Part shown: piece after piece, positions 26,474 to 35,665 of the stretch
Position numbering within the stretch: the first letter of the stretch is position 1
Layout of the letters: every line of letters starts with the position of its first letter
Source: Clostridium sp. OM02-18AC
Lineage (GTDB): Bacteria; Bacillota; Clostridia; Lachnospirales; Lachnospiraceae
Length of the DNA: 64,000 bases
Direction: 5' to 3'
Assembly: GCF_003481825.1 (NCBI RefSeq)
Contig: NZ_QULW01000017.1
Span: 32,750-96,749, forward strand
The notes under the pieces: generated by a model
The model's database searches: none
What the model saw: only the letters and a program-made list of their open reading frames with translations
Told to the model about the DNA's origin: nothing
Made by a program: the position numbers and the translations under genes

Positions 26474-27871
26474 TCAGTCCGCTTCTGCGGCTTTCGCTTC
26501 GCACGCCGCCTGCACTCCCTGCCTGCTGTCTGTCAGTTTTTTTATTTCTTTGAGGAAATCGTGTCCTTTTTGTACAAGGGGCGTGTAAAACTCCGAGATA
26601 ACGCTAGTTCCCACATCCACATAGCCACGCCCCTTTATCTGCTTTAGGAAGAAGTCCTTTGTGGTTTCCCCGAACATCATCCCATAGCCCATTTCCGACA
26701 TCCGCCCCAGAGCCACACGGAAATTGAACTGGTCACGGATTCCGTCCCCCAGATACTTTGCGTCCGGACGCTGGCAGGCGAGAATCAGGAAGAAGCCAGC
26801 CTGCCGCCCAAGCATAACGATTTGTTTTAACTTGTTGAGGACAGCGGCGTTTTCTTTTGTGCCGAGCATTTCCATAAATGCCACATATTCATCAAAGATA
26901 AGGAAATTTGCCGGAAGCCCCAAGTAAGCGTAGTTTTCCCCTGTCCGGTAATTCTCCATGAGCTTCATGTCTTCGCTGCGTTTCATCATTTCCTCATAGA
27001 AACGGTCAATGCAGGAAAGCATATCCTCCTTTTTGTAGTACACATCCGGCATAACCGCCTGTAAATCCGCAAGGTCGGCGTTTTTGGGGTCTAACACGAA
27101 CAGGATGGCGTTGGTGCGGAGCAGGGCTTCAATAAGGGTTAGGATAAAGTAGGTCTTTCCACCGCCGGTTCCTCCGGCAATGAGCATATGGGGGAGCTTA
27201 TCATACTCCCACCAGACATTTTCCATAAGCCGAAGCCTGCCGTCCTTTGCCTGTACATCCTCAATGGAAATACGGTTGGCAATGGTATCATAAAGCAGGG
27301 TGTATTCCACATAGGAATCTTTTAATTCCTTATCCGTCAGCTCACAGTACAAGCCGCTTTCCAGCTTTTTCTCCAAGTTTAAAAGCTGCTCCTGATATTT
27401 CCCCAAGGTGATTTCCACACGGATATGGAGCAAGCCCTGTTTCATCCGGTAGTAGATTTTTGGAAAGTAAGTGATGGCTTCTTTGGAACGGCTGGAAGAC
27501 AAGTCCTTGAAAAAAGTGTCTTCCTTTCTCTGTTCCGATTCATACCACTTGTTTTCCAACACCATCCTTGCCAGCTTTTGGCGGTGGATGAGCTGTTTTA
27601 CTTCGTCCCTGCGGTATCGCCAGAACAGAAGAACTGCTGCAAGACACACCAGCCCTGCCACGCCCATACTGTATAACAGGTAAGGGATATTTACATCCTG
27701 TATTATCTGGGAAAGGGACACTTCCTGCCAGTTGGTTCCGGCAATCTGCCGGATATGAAACAGCAGGACAACCAGCAGGAAGACAGGGAACAGGGCGGCA
27801 AGGGCAGTATGGAACACAAGGTCTTTATCCGTGGGGCGGATACGTTTTCCACGGGGGAAAAGCTGTTTCAT
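26474..27871 (-). CDS. orf21: TcpA coupling protein, FtsK/SpoIIIE-type ATPase (Tn916 Orf21)
   Basis: A 465-residue protein with two N-terminal membrane segments (TALAALFPVFLLVVLLFHI and LLYSMGVAGLVCLAAVLLF) and an FtsK-like ATPase domain. Walker A is MLIAGGTGGGKTYF and Walker B is FLIFDEYVAFM. It docks the relaxase-DNA complex at the type IV channel. The tail is Ala/Glu-rich. Confidence 0.92.
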   Translation of the reverse strand: MKQLFPRGKRIRPTDKDLVFHTALAALFPVFLLVVLLFHIRQIAGTNWQEVSLSQIIQDVNIPYLLYSMGVAGLVCLAAVLLFWRYRRDEVKQLIHRQKLARMVLENKWYESEQRKEDTFFKDLSSSRSKEAITYFPKIYYRMKQGLLHIRVEITLGKYQEQLLNLEKKLESGLYCELTDKELKDSYVEYTLLYDTIANRISIEDVQAKDGRLRLMENVWWEYDKLPHMLIAGGTGGGKTYFILTLIEALLRTNAILFVLDPKNADLADLQAVMPDVYYKKEDMLSCIDRFYEEMMKRSEDMKLMENYRTGENYAYLGLPANFLIFDEYVAFMEMLGTKENAAVLNKLKQIVMLGRQAGFFLILACQRPDAKYLGDGIRDQFNFRVALGRMSEMGYGMMFGETTKDFFLKQIKGRGYVDVGTSVISEFYTPLVQKGHDFLKEIKKLTDSRQGVQAACEAKAAEAD

Positions 27872-27906
27872 GAGAACAATCCTCCTTTCGTTTTTTTATG
27901 TTCCTG

Positions 27907-28284
27907 TTATTTTACAGGGGGAGCGTCTTTCTTCGGTGGCTGCGGATTCATGGCAGCCCCTTTTTTCAGGACAATATCCTCTGCCTTGATGTACCAGTCC
28001 ACCTCTGCCCCCTGAAAGGTAGCTGTTGCCACGGTATCTGCCACAGGATTGATAAGTTCTACCTCTGCGTTATAATCGAACTCTTTTAACGGCACGCTGG
28101 CAGGGACGGAAACCTGAATCATACGCCCCTGTCCTCTGGATTTTAAGTCATAGGTACGCTCCTTGATTTCTTCTGATACCGAGCCGTCTTCATTCTGGAG
28201 GTGAACCTCACGGCGGAGGGCAGAAAATTTCAATGCCCCGAATGTTGCTTCCTTGTCAATCACGATTCCGTTTGCTAATCTCAT
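27907..28284 (-). CDS. orf22: YdcP-family protein (Tn916 Orf22)
   Basis: A 125-residue protein (MRLANGIVIDKEATFGALKF...) of the YdcP/DUF961 family that opens the transfer operon in Tn916-like elements. Similar in fold pattern to the next gene. Family members act with the helicase processivity factors of these elements. The C-terminal tail is Pro/Lys-rich. Confidence 0.85.
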   Translation of the reverse strand: MRLANGIVIDKEATFGALKFSALRREVHLQNEDGSVSEEIKERTYDLKSRGQGRMIQVSVPASVPLKEFDYNAEVELINPVADTVATATFQGAEVDWYIKAEDIVLKKGAAMNPQPPKKDAPPVK

Positions 28285-28305
28285 AGTCTGATGTCCTCCT
28301 TTTCC

Positions 28306-28620
28306 TTATGCTTTTACCATATCGTCAGCGTGTAAAATGTAGTTGGTAAAGCCCCTTGTGCCGATTTTATAGCCCTCTGCGGTAATACGGGGATTGACGA
28401 GCTTTACACGTTCCTCAAAGTCAAAATGTTTCTCTCCGGCTTCGGCAGGGAGGATAACCACAATATCATCCGCCCTCTGTACGTCTGAATAAAGGTTGAA
28501 GCTGCGAGAGAGTACCGCTATGCGTCCGTTGATTCTTCTCTGTTCTGTTTTGTCTTCTCCGGCAAACTCCAAGTTGCCGAATGTTTTTTCCATGTTGGGG
28601 ATAACAAATTTTAATTCCAT
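28306..28620 (-). CDS. orf23: YdcP-family protein (Tn916 Orf23)
   Basis: A 104-residue protein (MELKFVIPNMEKTFGNLEFAG...), first gene of the minus-strand transfer operon and a relative of the following YdcP-like gene (NGRIAVLSRSFNLYS, FDFEERVKLVNP). AAAGGACAGGTAC lies before the start. Confidence 0.85.
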   Translation of the reverse strand: MELKFVIPNMEKTFGNLEFAGEDKTEQRRINGRIAVLSRSFNLYSDVQRADDIVVILPAEAGEKHFDFEERVKLVNPRITAEGYKIGTRGFTNYILHADDMVKA

Positions 28621-29280
28621 ATAGATGTACCTGTCCTTTCTGAATGTTGTGTTTGATGGTAGGTTTCGGGTTCCGGTCTGGAAGCCGGAGGGGAACGCTC
28701 CGGCGGTGGTGATTTCTTCGTGGTATCACATCCTTTCTGGGGCTATTGAAGAAATTACAGGGTTGTGATATTATCTAGGTGTTAAAAATTAAATAGTCAT
28801 GGTTAGGATTGTTAGCTTGTGTTTTCTCATGTAGCTCTGTCATGTACTCCCAACAACTTAAAAGTAGATTTCAGTGGAGATTTATAATATCAGGAGGTAC
28901 GCTTATGACAATAATAACAACTGTAAAAAGCATTATGGTGGGCGACGGAATTTCTGGGAATTTTTGCTAAAATGTGCAGGGGCAATGGAAAAAATTACGG
29001 CTGGCATGACATGAAGAATCCGGGAGGGTCAAATCTCCAATTCCCATCGGGGCTGTTTTCAGCCCCATTTAATTTTGAAACAAAAAATAGACGCTCATTG
29101 TTGAACGTCTATTTTTGGATGATATTGAGGTTTGCTGGTCTATCTTATAAAATCTGAATGTACTTCGATTGCATTTTTATTGCATTTTTTATTTTTTTTC
29201 ACATAGATTTTAGTGGTTGATAGTTCCTGAAAATGCCTTAAAATCAATGATTTTCACTTATATAGCATACTGTCTGTCTG
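28621..29280. other. Non-coding right end of element A with arm repeats and terminators
   Basis: No gene supported. It should contain the promoter of the transfer operon on the minus strand. Two stem-loops, GGGGCTGTTTTCAGCCCC (29049-29066) and AAAATAGACG...CGTCTATTTT (29082-29117), look like terminators. ATTGCAT occurs twice with an 11-base period at 29168-29185, mirroring the left end. A plus-strand ATG at 28906 with a perfect SD reads only six codons before a stop. Confidence 0.55.
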
Positions 29281-29291
29281 GAGTTTGAATA
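29281..29291 (+). other. Attachment core 2 (A/B junction)
   Basis: GAGTTTGAATA, identical to the core at the end of guaA. It is both the right end of A and the left end of B. Confidence 0.85.
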
Positions 29292-29350
29292 AATCGAGTT
29301 GCTTAAAAAAGCCAGTGTTTATGCGGGTTTCAGCGATTTCGATTAGTCTT

Positions 29351-29369
29351 TTGATAACAAATTGATAAC
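29351..29369 (+). repeat. Arm-type repeat pair, left end of element B
   Basis: TTGATAAC twice, period 11, 72 bases after the core when counted at GATAAC. The right end of B has GATAAC twice with the same period. Confidence 0.6.
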
Positions 29370-29489
29370 AGTCATAGCAAGTGCCATTATTCTTGTTATC
29401 CAGTGGTTTATGGGTAACGGAACAATTAACAGGTGGCTTGCAGACTAAAGTTCGGAGCTTGGCTCTGAACAAATTCCATATTATAAACT

Positions 29490-29532
29490 AAGCCCTTAGC
29501 TGTGGTTAATAACCATAGTTAAGGGCTTTTTT
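29490..29532. terminator. Terminator at the left end of element B
   Basis: AAGCCCTTAGCTGTGGTTA pairs with TAACCATAGTTAAGGGCTT and is followed by a run of T (29527-29532). Confidence 0.75.
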
Positions 29533-29584
29533 GTCGTTGCCAAAGCATCTGTAGGGAGCTGCCAGTGGCAGGTCCTGTAGGTGC

Positions 29585-30115
29585 TTATTTATCTTTCAAG
29601 TGGTCTTTGAATGCTTCCACGAGAGCGTCACTTAATTCCTGTGATGGAACTTTTGCCCAACGCTGTGTGGTGTCGAACTCTGGATAATGGTAACGCCAGT
29701 TATCGTATTCTTCTCTGTTGATTTCTTCGGAAGATAGCTTGTCTGCCTGTTCTTTCCAAGCATACAGCATTTTGAGGAGTTCATATGCTTCTCTGCCTTT
29801 GTCCTTGTTGACCTTTAAGCATACCTCTCCGTCTGCTTCACTGACAGTAAGACCGTAAATATCTTCAAGGGTAAACAGAGTGTGCATAAGACCGATATAG
29901 CTGTCTATGTCAGGAACATCAAGAGCCTGTGGAGAAACATCAAGCACCTGTGCCAATGCATTTGTAAGGTCTGCTTTCGGTTTGCGTGTACCAGTTTCGT
30001 ACTGTGCCAAACGCACATCAGCACTCTTTTCTGGAAAACCGATTGCTGTACCGAGATACTTTTGTGTCATACCACGCATTAGTCTGAAAAAATGTATTCT
30101 TTCGCTGATAGCCAT
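29585..30115 (-). CDS. XRE-family repressor of element B
   Basis: A 176-residue protein with an N-terminal helix-turn-helix (MTQKYLGTAIGFPEKSADVR, then LAQYETGTRKPK) and an acidic C-terminal part (SSEEINREEYDNWRYHYPEF). The same two-part design recurs in the regulator of element C. It is divergent from the xis-int operon, and copies of an AAATGTTTAG-like motif fill the gap, so it most likely represses that operon and itself. Confidence 0.8.
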   Translation of the reverse strand: MAISERIHFFRLMRGMTQKYLGTAIGFPEKSADVRLAQYETGTRKPKADLTNALAQVLDVSPQALDVPDIDSYIGLMHTLFTLEDIYGLTVSEADGEVCLKVNKDKGREAYELLKMLYAWKEQADKLSSEEINREEYDNWRYHYPEFDTTQRWAKVPSQELSDALVEAFKDHLKDK

Positions 30116-30139
30116 AATGATACGCTCCTTTTATATTTA

Positions 30140-30290
30140 GTGAAATAAGTATAGCAGAAATGTTTAGTGGAAGTCAAGAAAAACCGAAACAAAAATGTTT
30201 AATATTTTCTTTGCAACCACTTGACAATAGCAAATATGTTTAGTAAAATAAATTACGAATTAAACAAATATGCTTAATGCGACAACTGAA
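30140..30290. promoter_or_regulatory. Divergent promoter and operator region of element B
   Basis: TTGACA (30221-30226), 17 bases, TAAAAT (30244-30249) reads toward xis. Motifs like AAATGTTTAG occur at about 30158, 30192, 30233 and 30267, spanning the promoter, as expected for repressor operators. Element C has the same promoter with TTAACA/TGTTAA motifs. Confidence 0.65.
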
Positions 30291-30558
30291 TGACCGTCCG
30301 AAAAGCCAAACCGCCAAGACCTCGTCGGAGCAAGTTCCGTATCGTTCGCTTGTGTGCAAGCACAAAAGCTCATTCGCTGCACTGCTCCTCCTCTTCCCCA
30401 AAAGTCTCCGACTTTTCGGGAACCCCTATACGAGCGAGCGCCTGATGTACTGCGGTGCATTGGGACAGCACAGCGCCTGCCGACAAGCAGGAGTGCCTGT
30501 TGGAACTTTAACACGGAGAAAGCGGCAAGCAAAAAATTATTTTAAGAAAGGAAGAAAA
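30291..30558 (+). other. GC-rich non-coding leader in element B
   Basis: About 270 bases between the promoter and xis that are richer in G+C than the rest of B. Open frames on both strands are weak (no start signals, no protein pattern). The matching place in element C is only about 50 bases, so this looks like an inserted segment. It may be a replication origin or regulatory leader. Confidence 0.35.
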
Positions 30559-30563
30559 AGGAT

Positions 30564-30752
30564 ATGGAAAACAGATTTATCCGAGCCGAAGATGTGGCTC
30601 AGGAACTAAACGTATCAAAACCTTATGCATATAAACTCATCAGACAATTAAATGAGGAATTGAAAGCAAAGGGCTTTATTACGATTGCAGGGCGTGTAAA
30701 TCGCCAGTATTTTTACGAAAGGCTCTACGGAGCAGGAAAGGGGGAAATGTAA
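30564..30752 (+). CDS. xis: Excisionase-like small HTH protein of element B
   Basis: A 62-residue protein (IRAEDVAQELNVSKPYAYKL, then GFITIAGRVNRQYFYERLYG) with a winged-helix-like DNA-binding pattern. It stands immediately before int (next ATG one base after its stop) and has an equal-length relative in element C. AAGGAAGAAAAAGGAT precedes the ATG. Probably directs excision. Confidence 0.75.
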   Translation: MENRFIRAEDVAQELNVSKPYAYKLIRQLNEELKAKGFITIAGRVNRQYFYERLYGAGKGEM

Positions 30753-31844
30753 ATGCCGGTATTTAAGAATGAAGATAACGGTACTTGGTATGTGATGGCA
30801 AGGTATGTGAACTGGAAAGGGGAACGCAAGCAGAAATGCAAGCGTGGCTTTGCTACCAAACGAGAAGCACAGGAATGGGAAAGAATGTTCAAATTGCAGA
30901 CTTCTTCAGACCTTGATATGAGTTTTGAAGCCTTTACGGAGCTTTATATCAATGATGTGAAGAACCGTTTGAAGGAAAACACGTGGCTTACCAAAGAGCA
31001 TATCATACGCACAAAGATACTTCCGTATTTCGGGAAACTGAAAATCAGCGAGATTTCCACAAAGGAGATTATTACTTGGCAGAATGAAATGCTTGCCTAT
31101 CGTGATGAGAAGAAAAAGCCTTATTCACAGACGTATCTGAAAACGCTGCACAATCAGTTGTCCGCCATTTTCAATCACGCTGTCCGCTACTATGAACTGC
31201 GTTCCAATCCTGCGGCAAAGGTGGGAAATATGGGACGTGAGGAACACAAGGAAATGCTGTTCTGGACAAAGGAAGAATACAAGAAATTCTCTTTTGAGAT
31301 GATGGACAAGCCTGTTTCCTTTTATGCGTTTGAAATGCTTTACTGGTGCGGTATCCGAGAGGGCGAGCTGTTAGCTTTGACTCCGGCAGATTTCAACTTT
31401 GATAAGGAAACAGTCACAATCAATAAATCCTATCAGCGTTTGAAAGGGCAGGATGTGATTACTTCTCCGAAAACGAAAAAGAGCAACCGCACGATTAAAA
31501 TGCCGAAGTTTCTGTGTGAGGAAATGAAAGAATATCTCGGTATGCTTTACGGATTGAAGAAGAAAGACCGTATCTTTACGGTGACGAAAAGCTATCTTCA
31601 TCACGAGATGGACAGAGGGGCAAAGGCGGCAGGCGTGAAGCGTATCCGCATTCACGATCTCCGTCACAGCCACATTTCACTCTTGATTGATATGGGCTTT
31701 TCTGCGGTGGCGATTGCTGACCGAGTTGGTCACGAAAGTATTGATATTACTTATCAGTACGCACACCTCTTTCCGTCAAAGCAGATTGAGATGGCAGAAA
31801 AATTAGATGATTTAGGGAAAGGAGATTTTGAAAATGTCAGCTAA
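30753..31844 (+). CDS. int: Tyrosine recombinase integrase of element B
   Basis: A 363-residue protein with an N-terminal arm-binding domain (NGTWYVMARYVNWKGERKQK), a SAM-like core-binding domain and the catalytic set: Arg in CGIREGELLAL, HDLRHSHISLL, GH in ADRVGHESIDI and the tyrosine region YQYAHLFP. Clearly similar by eye to the integrase of element C, less to that of A. It should act on the guaA core at 29281/38011. Confidence 0.92.
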   Translation: MPVFKNEDNGTWYVMARYVNWKGERKQKCKRGFATKREAQEWERMFKLQTSSDLDMSFEAFTELYINDVKNRLKENTWLTKEHIIRTKILPYFGKLKISEISTKEIITWQNEMLAYRDEKKKPYSQTYLKTLHNQLSAIFNHAVRYYELRSNPAAKVGNMGREEHKEMLFWTKEEYKKFSFEMMDKPVSFYAFEMLYWCGIREGELLALTPADFNFDKETVTINKSYQRLKGQDVITSPKTKKSNRTIKMPKFLCEEMKEYLGMLYGLKKKDRIFTVTKSYLHHEMDRGAKAAGVKRIRIHDLRHSHISLLIDMGFSAVAIADRVGHESIDITYQYAHLFPSKQIEMAEKLDDLGKGDFENVS

Positions 31845-32169
31845 GAACAGAGATAACAAAAATCGTTGGAGGAATATCACAGTAGGGTTTCGAGTATCGC
31901 CCGAAGAAAACGAACTCATTAACAGAGCTGTAGCTCTATCAGGATTGCCAAAACAGGAGTATTGTTACCGCCGTTGCTTAAATCAGGATGTGGTGGTACA
32001 GGGCAATCCGAGAGTGTATAAGGCGTTGAAAACGGAATTTGCCACAGTCCTTGCGGAACTGAAAAGGATTGAAGCAGGAAAAGGTGTGGATGATGAACTG
32101 CTGAGTGTAATAGAACTGATTTCCATTATTCTCGGCGGTTTGAAAGGAGAGGATGCGAATGGAGAATAA
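31834..32169 (+). CDS. MobC-like mobilization protein of element B
   Basis: A 111-residue protein from the ATG at 31834 (AAAGGAG nine bases upstream). It starts with a basic, ribbon-helix-helix-like region (RWRNITVGFRVSPEENELIN) and has the pattern of MobC accessory proteins that bind oriT. It overlaps the end of int by 11 bases and is followed by the RepA-like gene with another overlap. Confidence 0.72.
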   Translation: MSAKNRDNKNRWRNITVGFRVSPEENELINRAVALSGLPKQEYCYRRCLNQDVVVQGNPRVYKALKTEFATVLAELKRIEAGKGVDDELLSVIELISIILGGLKGEDANGE

Positions 32170-33313
32170 AAAAGAAATGACTATTCCAAATGTATCTGCG
32201 GCAACAGATGCGGAACAGTCACTTTCCAAATGTACTGACAATAGTATAGTCAATCAGGATACGGATTTCAAGGGGTACGAGCAATCTTTTGAAGAAATGC
32301 AAAGGGAAATACTCAGACAGTTAGACCCTTCCTATCTGAAAACAGTATCAATGACAACGCTGTATGATACGGTGTTTGAGGTTCAGACACCACTTATCGA
32401 CGGTCTGCTCCAAAGGGGAACTTACCTTTTCGTAGGTTCCCCGAAAGTGGGAAAGAGCTTTATGATGGCACAGCTTGCCTATCATATCAGCACAGGCACA
32501 CCGCTTTGGGAGTATAAGGTGCGTAAGGCAACGGTGCTTTATTTTGCCCTTGAAGATGATTACCCACGTTTGCAGAAGCGATTGTTTCAGATGTTCGGTG
32601 CAAAGGAGACAGGCAATCTGTATTTCGCAACGGAATGTAAAACGGTCAATGGCGGACTGGAAGAACAGATAAGAGGGTTTATGAGGGAACACCCAGACAC
32701 AGGCTTGATTATCATAGACACCTTAAAGCGTGTGCGTGAAGCAGGCGGAGCAGATTACAGCTACGCAAGTGATTATGATGTTGTGGCAAGGCTGAAAGCG
32801 TTGGCAGACAGTTACAAGGTTTCAATGCTTATTGTTCATCATACACGCAAACAAAAATCGGAAGATATATTCGATATGATTTCAGGCACGAATGGTCTGA
32901 TGGGTGCGGCAGACGGTGCATTTGTTCTCAGTAAGGACAAGCGTACTTCCAACAATGCCACACTTGATGTTGCTGGCAGAGACCAGCAGGATATGAAAAT
33001 CCATCTTGTAAGGGACAGCGAGCGATTGGTGTGGAACTTTGCAAAATCGGAAACGGAGATGTGGAAAGAACCGCCCGAACCTCTGCTTGAGAAGATAGCG
33101 GATACGCTCTTTTCGGAAAGTGACAGATGGGAAGGAACTGCTTCGGAACTTTGCGAAAGGCTTGCGGTGGATATAAAGCCGAATGTACTTTCTTTAAGGC
33201 TCAGTATCAACGCAAGCAGGCTGTTTCGTGATTACGGTATCCGTTATCAGAACAGCCGCACACACGACGGAAGAAAGGTTTCACTTTGGAAAGAAACCGA
33301 GCAGACGGCGTGA
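32159..33313 (+). CDS. RepA/DnaB-like AAA ATPase of element B
   Basis: A 384-residue protein from the ATG at 32159 (GAAAGGAG nine bases upstream). Walker A is FVGSPKVGKSFM, Walker B is LIIIDTLKRV, followed by LIVHHTRKQ and SGTNGLMGAADGAFVLSK. This is the RepA-like (RSF1010 type) helicase pattern used by mobilizable elements. It may replicate the excised circle or unwind DNA near oriT. Confidence 0.8.
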   Translation: MENKKEMTIPNVSAATDAEQSLSKCTDNSIVNQDTDFKGYEQSFEEMQREILRQLDPSYLKTVSMTTLYDTVFEVQTPLIDGLLQRGTYLFVGSPKVGKSFMMAQLAYHISTGTPLWEYKVRKATVLYFALEDDYPRLQKRLFQMFGAKETGNLYFATECKTVNGGLEEQIRGFMREHPDTGLIIIDTLKRVREAGGADYSYASDYDVVARLKALADSYKVSMLIVHHTRKQKSEDIFDMISGTNGLMGAADGAFVLSKDKRTSNNATLDVAGRDQQDMKIHLVRDSERLVWNFAKSETEMWKEPPEPLLEKIADTLFSESDRWEGTASELCERLAVDIKPNVLSLRLSINASRLFRDYGIRYQNSRTHDGRKVSLWKETEQTA

Positions 33314-33549
33314 CAAACGGTGTCAAAGGTGTCAATGTTTTTGAGAGCAGCACGCTGTGAAAAACATTGTCACCATCGTCACACTTTGACACCGGATAAA
33401 GTTTAGGGGAGTGTGCAGAGAGTGCCTTTTCAAAGGCGGCTCTTTGGTCTCGCCTGCTGGCTCGGTCGGTTCGCAGGCGTGTGTGCCACCGGCACACGCT
33501 CACCCCTCGGAGAGCCTTCGGAGAACGCAAAACCTGTTTACAGGTCGCA

Positions 33550-33605
33550 TTTTTGATGGGTGTACCCGTCAAAAGTGCTTTTGCGTTACTTTTGACAAAA
33601 GTAAC
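33550..33605 (+). other. oriT: Candidate oriT of element B
   Basis: GTTACTTTTGACAAAAGTAAC (33585-33605) is a perfect palindrome preceded by an inverted repeat TTTTGATGGG/CCCGTCAAAA. It is just upstream of the relaxase gene. Element C has the same layout with compensating base changes (TTTCGACGAAA). Confidence 0.6.
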
Positions 33606-33647
33606 AAAACCTGAGAATGTTGAAATTTACAGATGGGAGATGAAAAA

Positions 33648-34808
33648 ATGCAGAGAACGATAAGTGCAATGGTCGGTAAAGGCTCGGTCAATCACAATAG
33701 CCGAAAGTTCCGAGCAGAAAATGTAGACGGAACTCGTACTCATCTCAATATCGACTACTGCAATGAAAATATAAAGACAGTTTATCACGAATTGTTTGAT
33801 GAAGCATTGGAAAGATACAATGCCAAGCAGATAAGGTCAGACCGAAAGATAAAAGATTATTATGAAAAAATCCGAAGTTCCAAGCAGGAAAAACCGTTCC
33901 ACGAAATCATTTTACAGGTGGGCGGTAAGGGAAATATGAACGCCGATACGGAAAACGGAGAACTGGCAAAGCAGATTTTAGATGAATACTATCAGGGTTT
34001 TCAGGAGCGAAATCCACAGCTTCGGGTGTTCTCGGCTCATCTGCATATGGATGAAGCTACACCACATCTGCACATAGATTTTGTACCTTTTACCACAGGC
34101 AGCAAGCGTGGACTTGATACAAGAGTGTCACTAAAGCAGGCTCTTGCAACGCAAGGTTTTAAGGGCGGCAGTCGTGGCGATACGGAGTGGTCGCAATGGA
34201 TACAGTCCGAAAAAGAACAGCTTGCGGCGGTGATGGAACGTTATGGGATTGAGTGGGAACATTTAGGCACACACGAAAAACATCTTTCTGTTTTGGATTA
34301 TAAAAAGCAGGAAAGAGAAAAAGAAGTGGCGGCATTAGGTGCGAAAATCGAGCAGAAACAGATTGAATTTGATGTGTTGTCGGAACGAGTATTGAACTAT
34401 GATAAGGCAAAAGACGAGCTGTCAAATCTTGAAATAGAGCTTGATACTGCACCGAAATATCAGTTGCCAGAACCAGAGAAATTTATGACTGCAAAGGCAT
34501 ATAAAACCAAAATGGCAGAGCCGGTTGTAAGGAAATTGAAGCAACTTGTCAAAACGGTGCTTGCCCGCTGCTTTGAGGGGTGGGACAACTATCATAGGCT
34601 GAATACAGCGAATGCACAGTTATACCGCACCAATCAGCGTTTGGAGAAAGTCAATGAAAGATTGACCGAAGAAAACAAAATCCTAAAAGCAGAAAATAAA
34701 GATTACAGCCTGCTCCGTAAGGTTTTTGGTCGCAAACAGATAGATGATTTGTTGGAGCAGGCAAGAACAGTTAAAGGTCGCAAGCGTGATAATACACGAT
34801 CACGATAG
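33648..34808 (+). CDS. MobV/Pre-type relaxase of element B
   Basis: A 386-residue protein from the ATG at 33648 (GGGAGATGAAAA before it). The N-terminus has ISAMVGKGSVNHNSRKF and the metal-binding histidines in HLHMDEATPHLHIDFVPFT, the hallmark of Mob/Pre (MobV) relaxases. The C-terminal part is coiled coil (NQRLEKVNERLTEENKILKA). It nicks oriT and pilots the strand, with the mating channel supplied by another element. Confidence 0.88.
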   Translation: MQRTISAMVGKGSVNHNSRKFRAENVDGTRTHLNIDYCNENIKTVYHELFDEALERYNAKQIRSDRKIKDYYEKIRSSKQEKPFHEIILQVGGKGNMNADTENGELAKQILDEYYQGFQERNPQLRVFSAHLHMDEATPHLHIDFVPFTTGSKRGLDTRVSLKQALATQGFKGGSRGDTEWSQWIQSEKEQLAAVMERYGIEWEHLGTHEKHLSVLDYKKQEREKEVAALGAKIEQKQIEFDVLSERVLNYDKAKDELSNLEIELDTAPKYQLPEPEKFMTAKAYKTKMAEPVVRKLKQLVKTVLARCFEGWDNYHRLNTANAQLYRTNQRLEKVNERLTEENKILKAENKDYSLLRKVFGRKQIDDLLEQARTVKGRKRDNTRSR

Positions 34809-34834
34809 ACAAAAATCACAGGAGGAAAAGGAAA

Positions 34835-35212
34835 ATGACAAAGACAATTTTTGAAGAAATGGGCGGAACTTATAGACAGGTGGGTGATTATTTATTGCCG
34901 AACATCACAGTACCAGCCGAAGAAGAAATAGAGCCGATTGGTTTATGGGGGAAACGACATGCAAGGCATTTAAAGGAACACTATAAAGTGTTATATATGA
35001 ACCTGCTGACAAGCGGAAAGCTGCATAGTTATCTTGCAGAAGTCGATAAGCAAGCAGAGGATATGTTTCTTCGACTGGTAAAGGAATATGCCGACAGACA
35101 AGATGTGACGGAACAATTAAAGAAAGATAATCCCTACGAATGGATTGGAAGAATGAATAATATTCAGGCTTGTGTGAGGGAAGTTGTAGGAACGGAGTTG
35201 ATTTACACATAA
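34835..35212 (+). CDS. TnpV-like transposon-encoded protein
   Basis: A 125-residue protein (IFEEMGGTYRQVGDYLLPNI, then PIGLWGKRHARHLKEHYKVL) matching the TnpV group found in clostridial transposons and mobilizable elements. Role unknown. GGAGGAAAAGGAAA precedes the ATG, and it directly follows the relaxase gene. Confidence 0.75.
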   Translation: MTKTIFEEMGGTYRQVGDYLLPNITVPAEEEIEPIGLWGKRHARHLKEHYKVLYMNLLTSGKLHSYLAEVDKQAEDMFLRLVKEYADRQDVTEQLKKDNPYEWIGRMNNIQACVREVVGTELIYT

Positions 35213-35357
35213 GCGTTTTACGGTATGGTGCTCCTGCGTTTGCTGGAGTGCTGTGGTTGTGGTTGTAAAGAGGTTGTGAAAGATTGAATTTCGTAATGGT
35301 TGGATGTATAATTAGGAAGTGAAAATTTTAATTTGCACTTCCATAAGGTGAAATGTA

Positions 35358-35665
35358 TTGACACAAAAAATACAGTATGATAGTATTGCCATTAGAAGAA
35401 AGAAAGGCACATTTTGTGTAAGGTGAGGAAATGATTAATAGATAATTTGATTTAAGTAAGACACATATAGTTATTGAGCCTGTAGAGAATAGGTTTGTTT
35501 TGTGTACGCTTAAGTTGGATTATCGCAAGAGGCATTTCCTTTGTTTTCCTTTTGGAAAAGAAATAAGGGGCTATTTAGCGAGTCTATTTTTGCGTATGCA
35601 AAAAAGACTCGTTTTTGTGTGTTCAAAATAATAATTGGCTCAGACTTCGAAAAGGAGAAACTTTA
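35358..35665 (+). promoter_or_regulatory. Promoter and attenuator-type leader of the ABC-F gene
   Basis: TTGACA (35358-35363), 17 bases, TAGTAT (35381-35386). The leader includes a tiny frame with a good SD (MINR, near 35432) and a leader-peptide-like frame of about 40 codons (TTG 35500 or 35515 to TAA 35629-35631; LDYRKRHFLCFPFGKE...). That frame runs through a terminator hairpin (35579-35611) with a T-run at 35612-35616. The layout predicts ribosome-stalling control of read-through, as in other ABC-F resistance genes. Confidence 0.6.

Larger units (their letters stand above)
10588..29291. mobile_element. Element A: Tn916/Tn5801-family integrative conjugative element
   Basis: Bounded by the direct repeat GAGTTTGAATA at 10588-10598 and 29281-29291, about 18.7 kb, close to Tn916 size. 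Gene order from left is int, xis, orf8, orf7, orf9, cargo, orf13, orf14, orf15, orf16, orf17, ardA, ardA, sieB-like, orf19, orf20 (MobT), oriT, orf21 (TcpA), orf22, orf23. All transfer genes are on the minus strand. tet(M) is missing. Everything needed for excision and conjugation seems present and unbroken. Confidence 0.9.

Noticed and set aside
28906..28926. ATG with a perfect SD near the right end of element A
   Set aside because: Only six codons (MTIITL) before a stop; possible leader peptide but nothing supports it.
10588..29291. Search for tet(M) or another known resistance gene in element A
   Set aside because: The usual position holds the Ntn-hydrolase-like and TetR genes; no ribosomal protection GTPase motifs were seen.
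29254..29472. Minus-strand open frame of 72 codons across attachment core 2
   Set aside because: It spans the A/B junction and the arm repeats, has no ribosome binding site and no protein-like pattern.
30277..30609. Overlapping open frames on both strands in the GC-rich part of element B
   Set aside because: They overlap xis or lack start signals; GC-rich DNA has few stops by chance.
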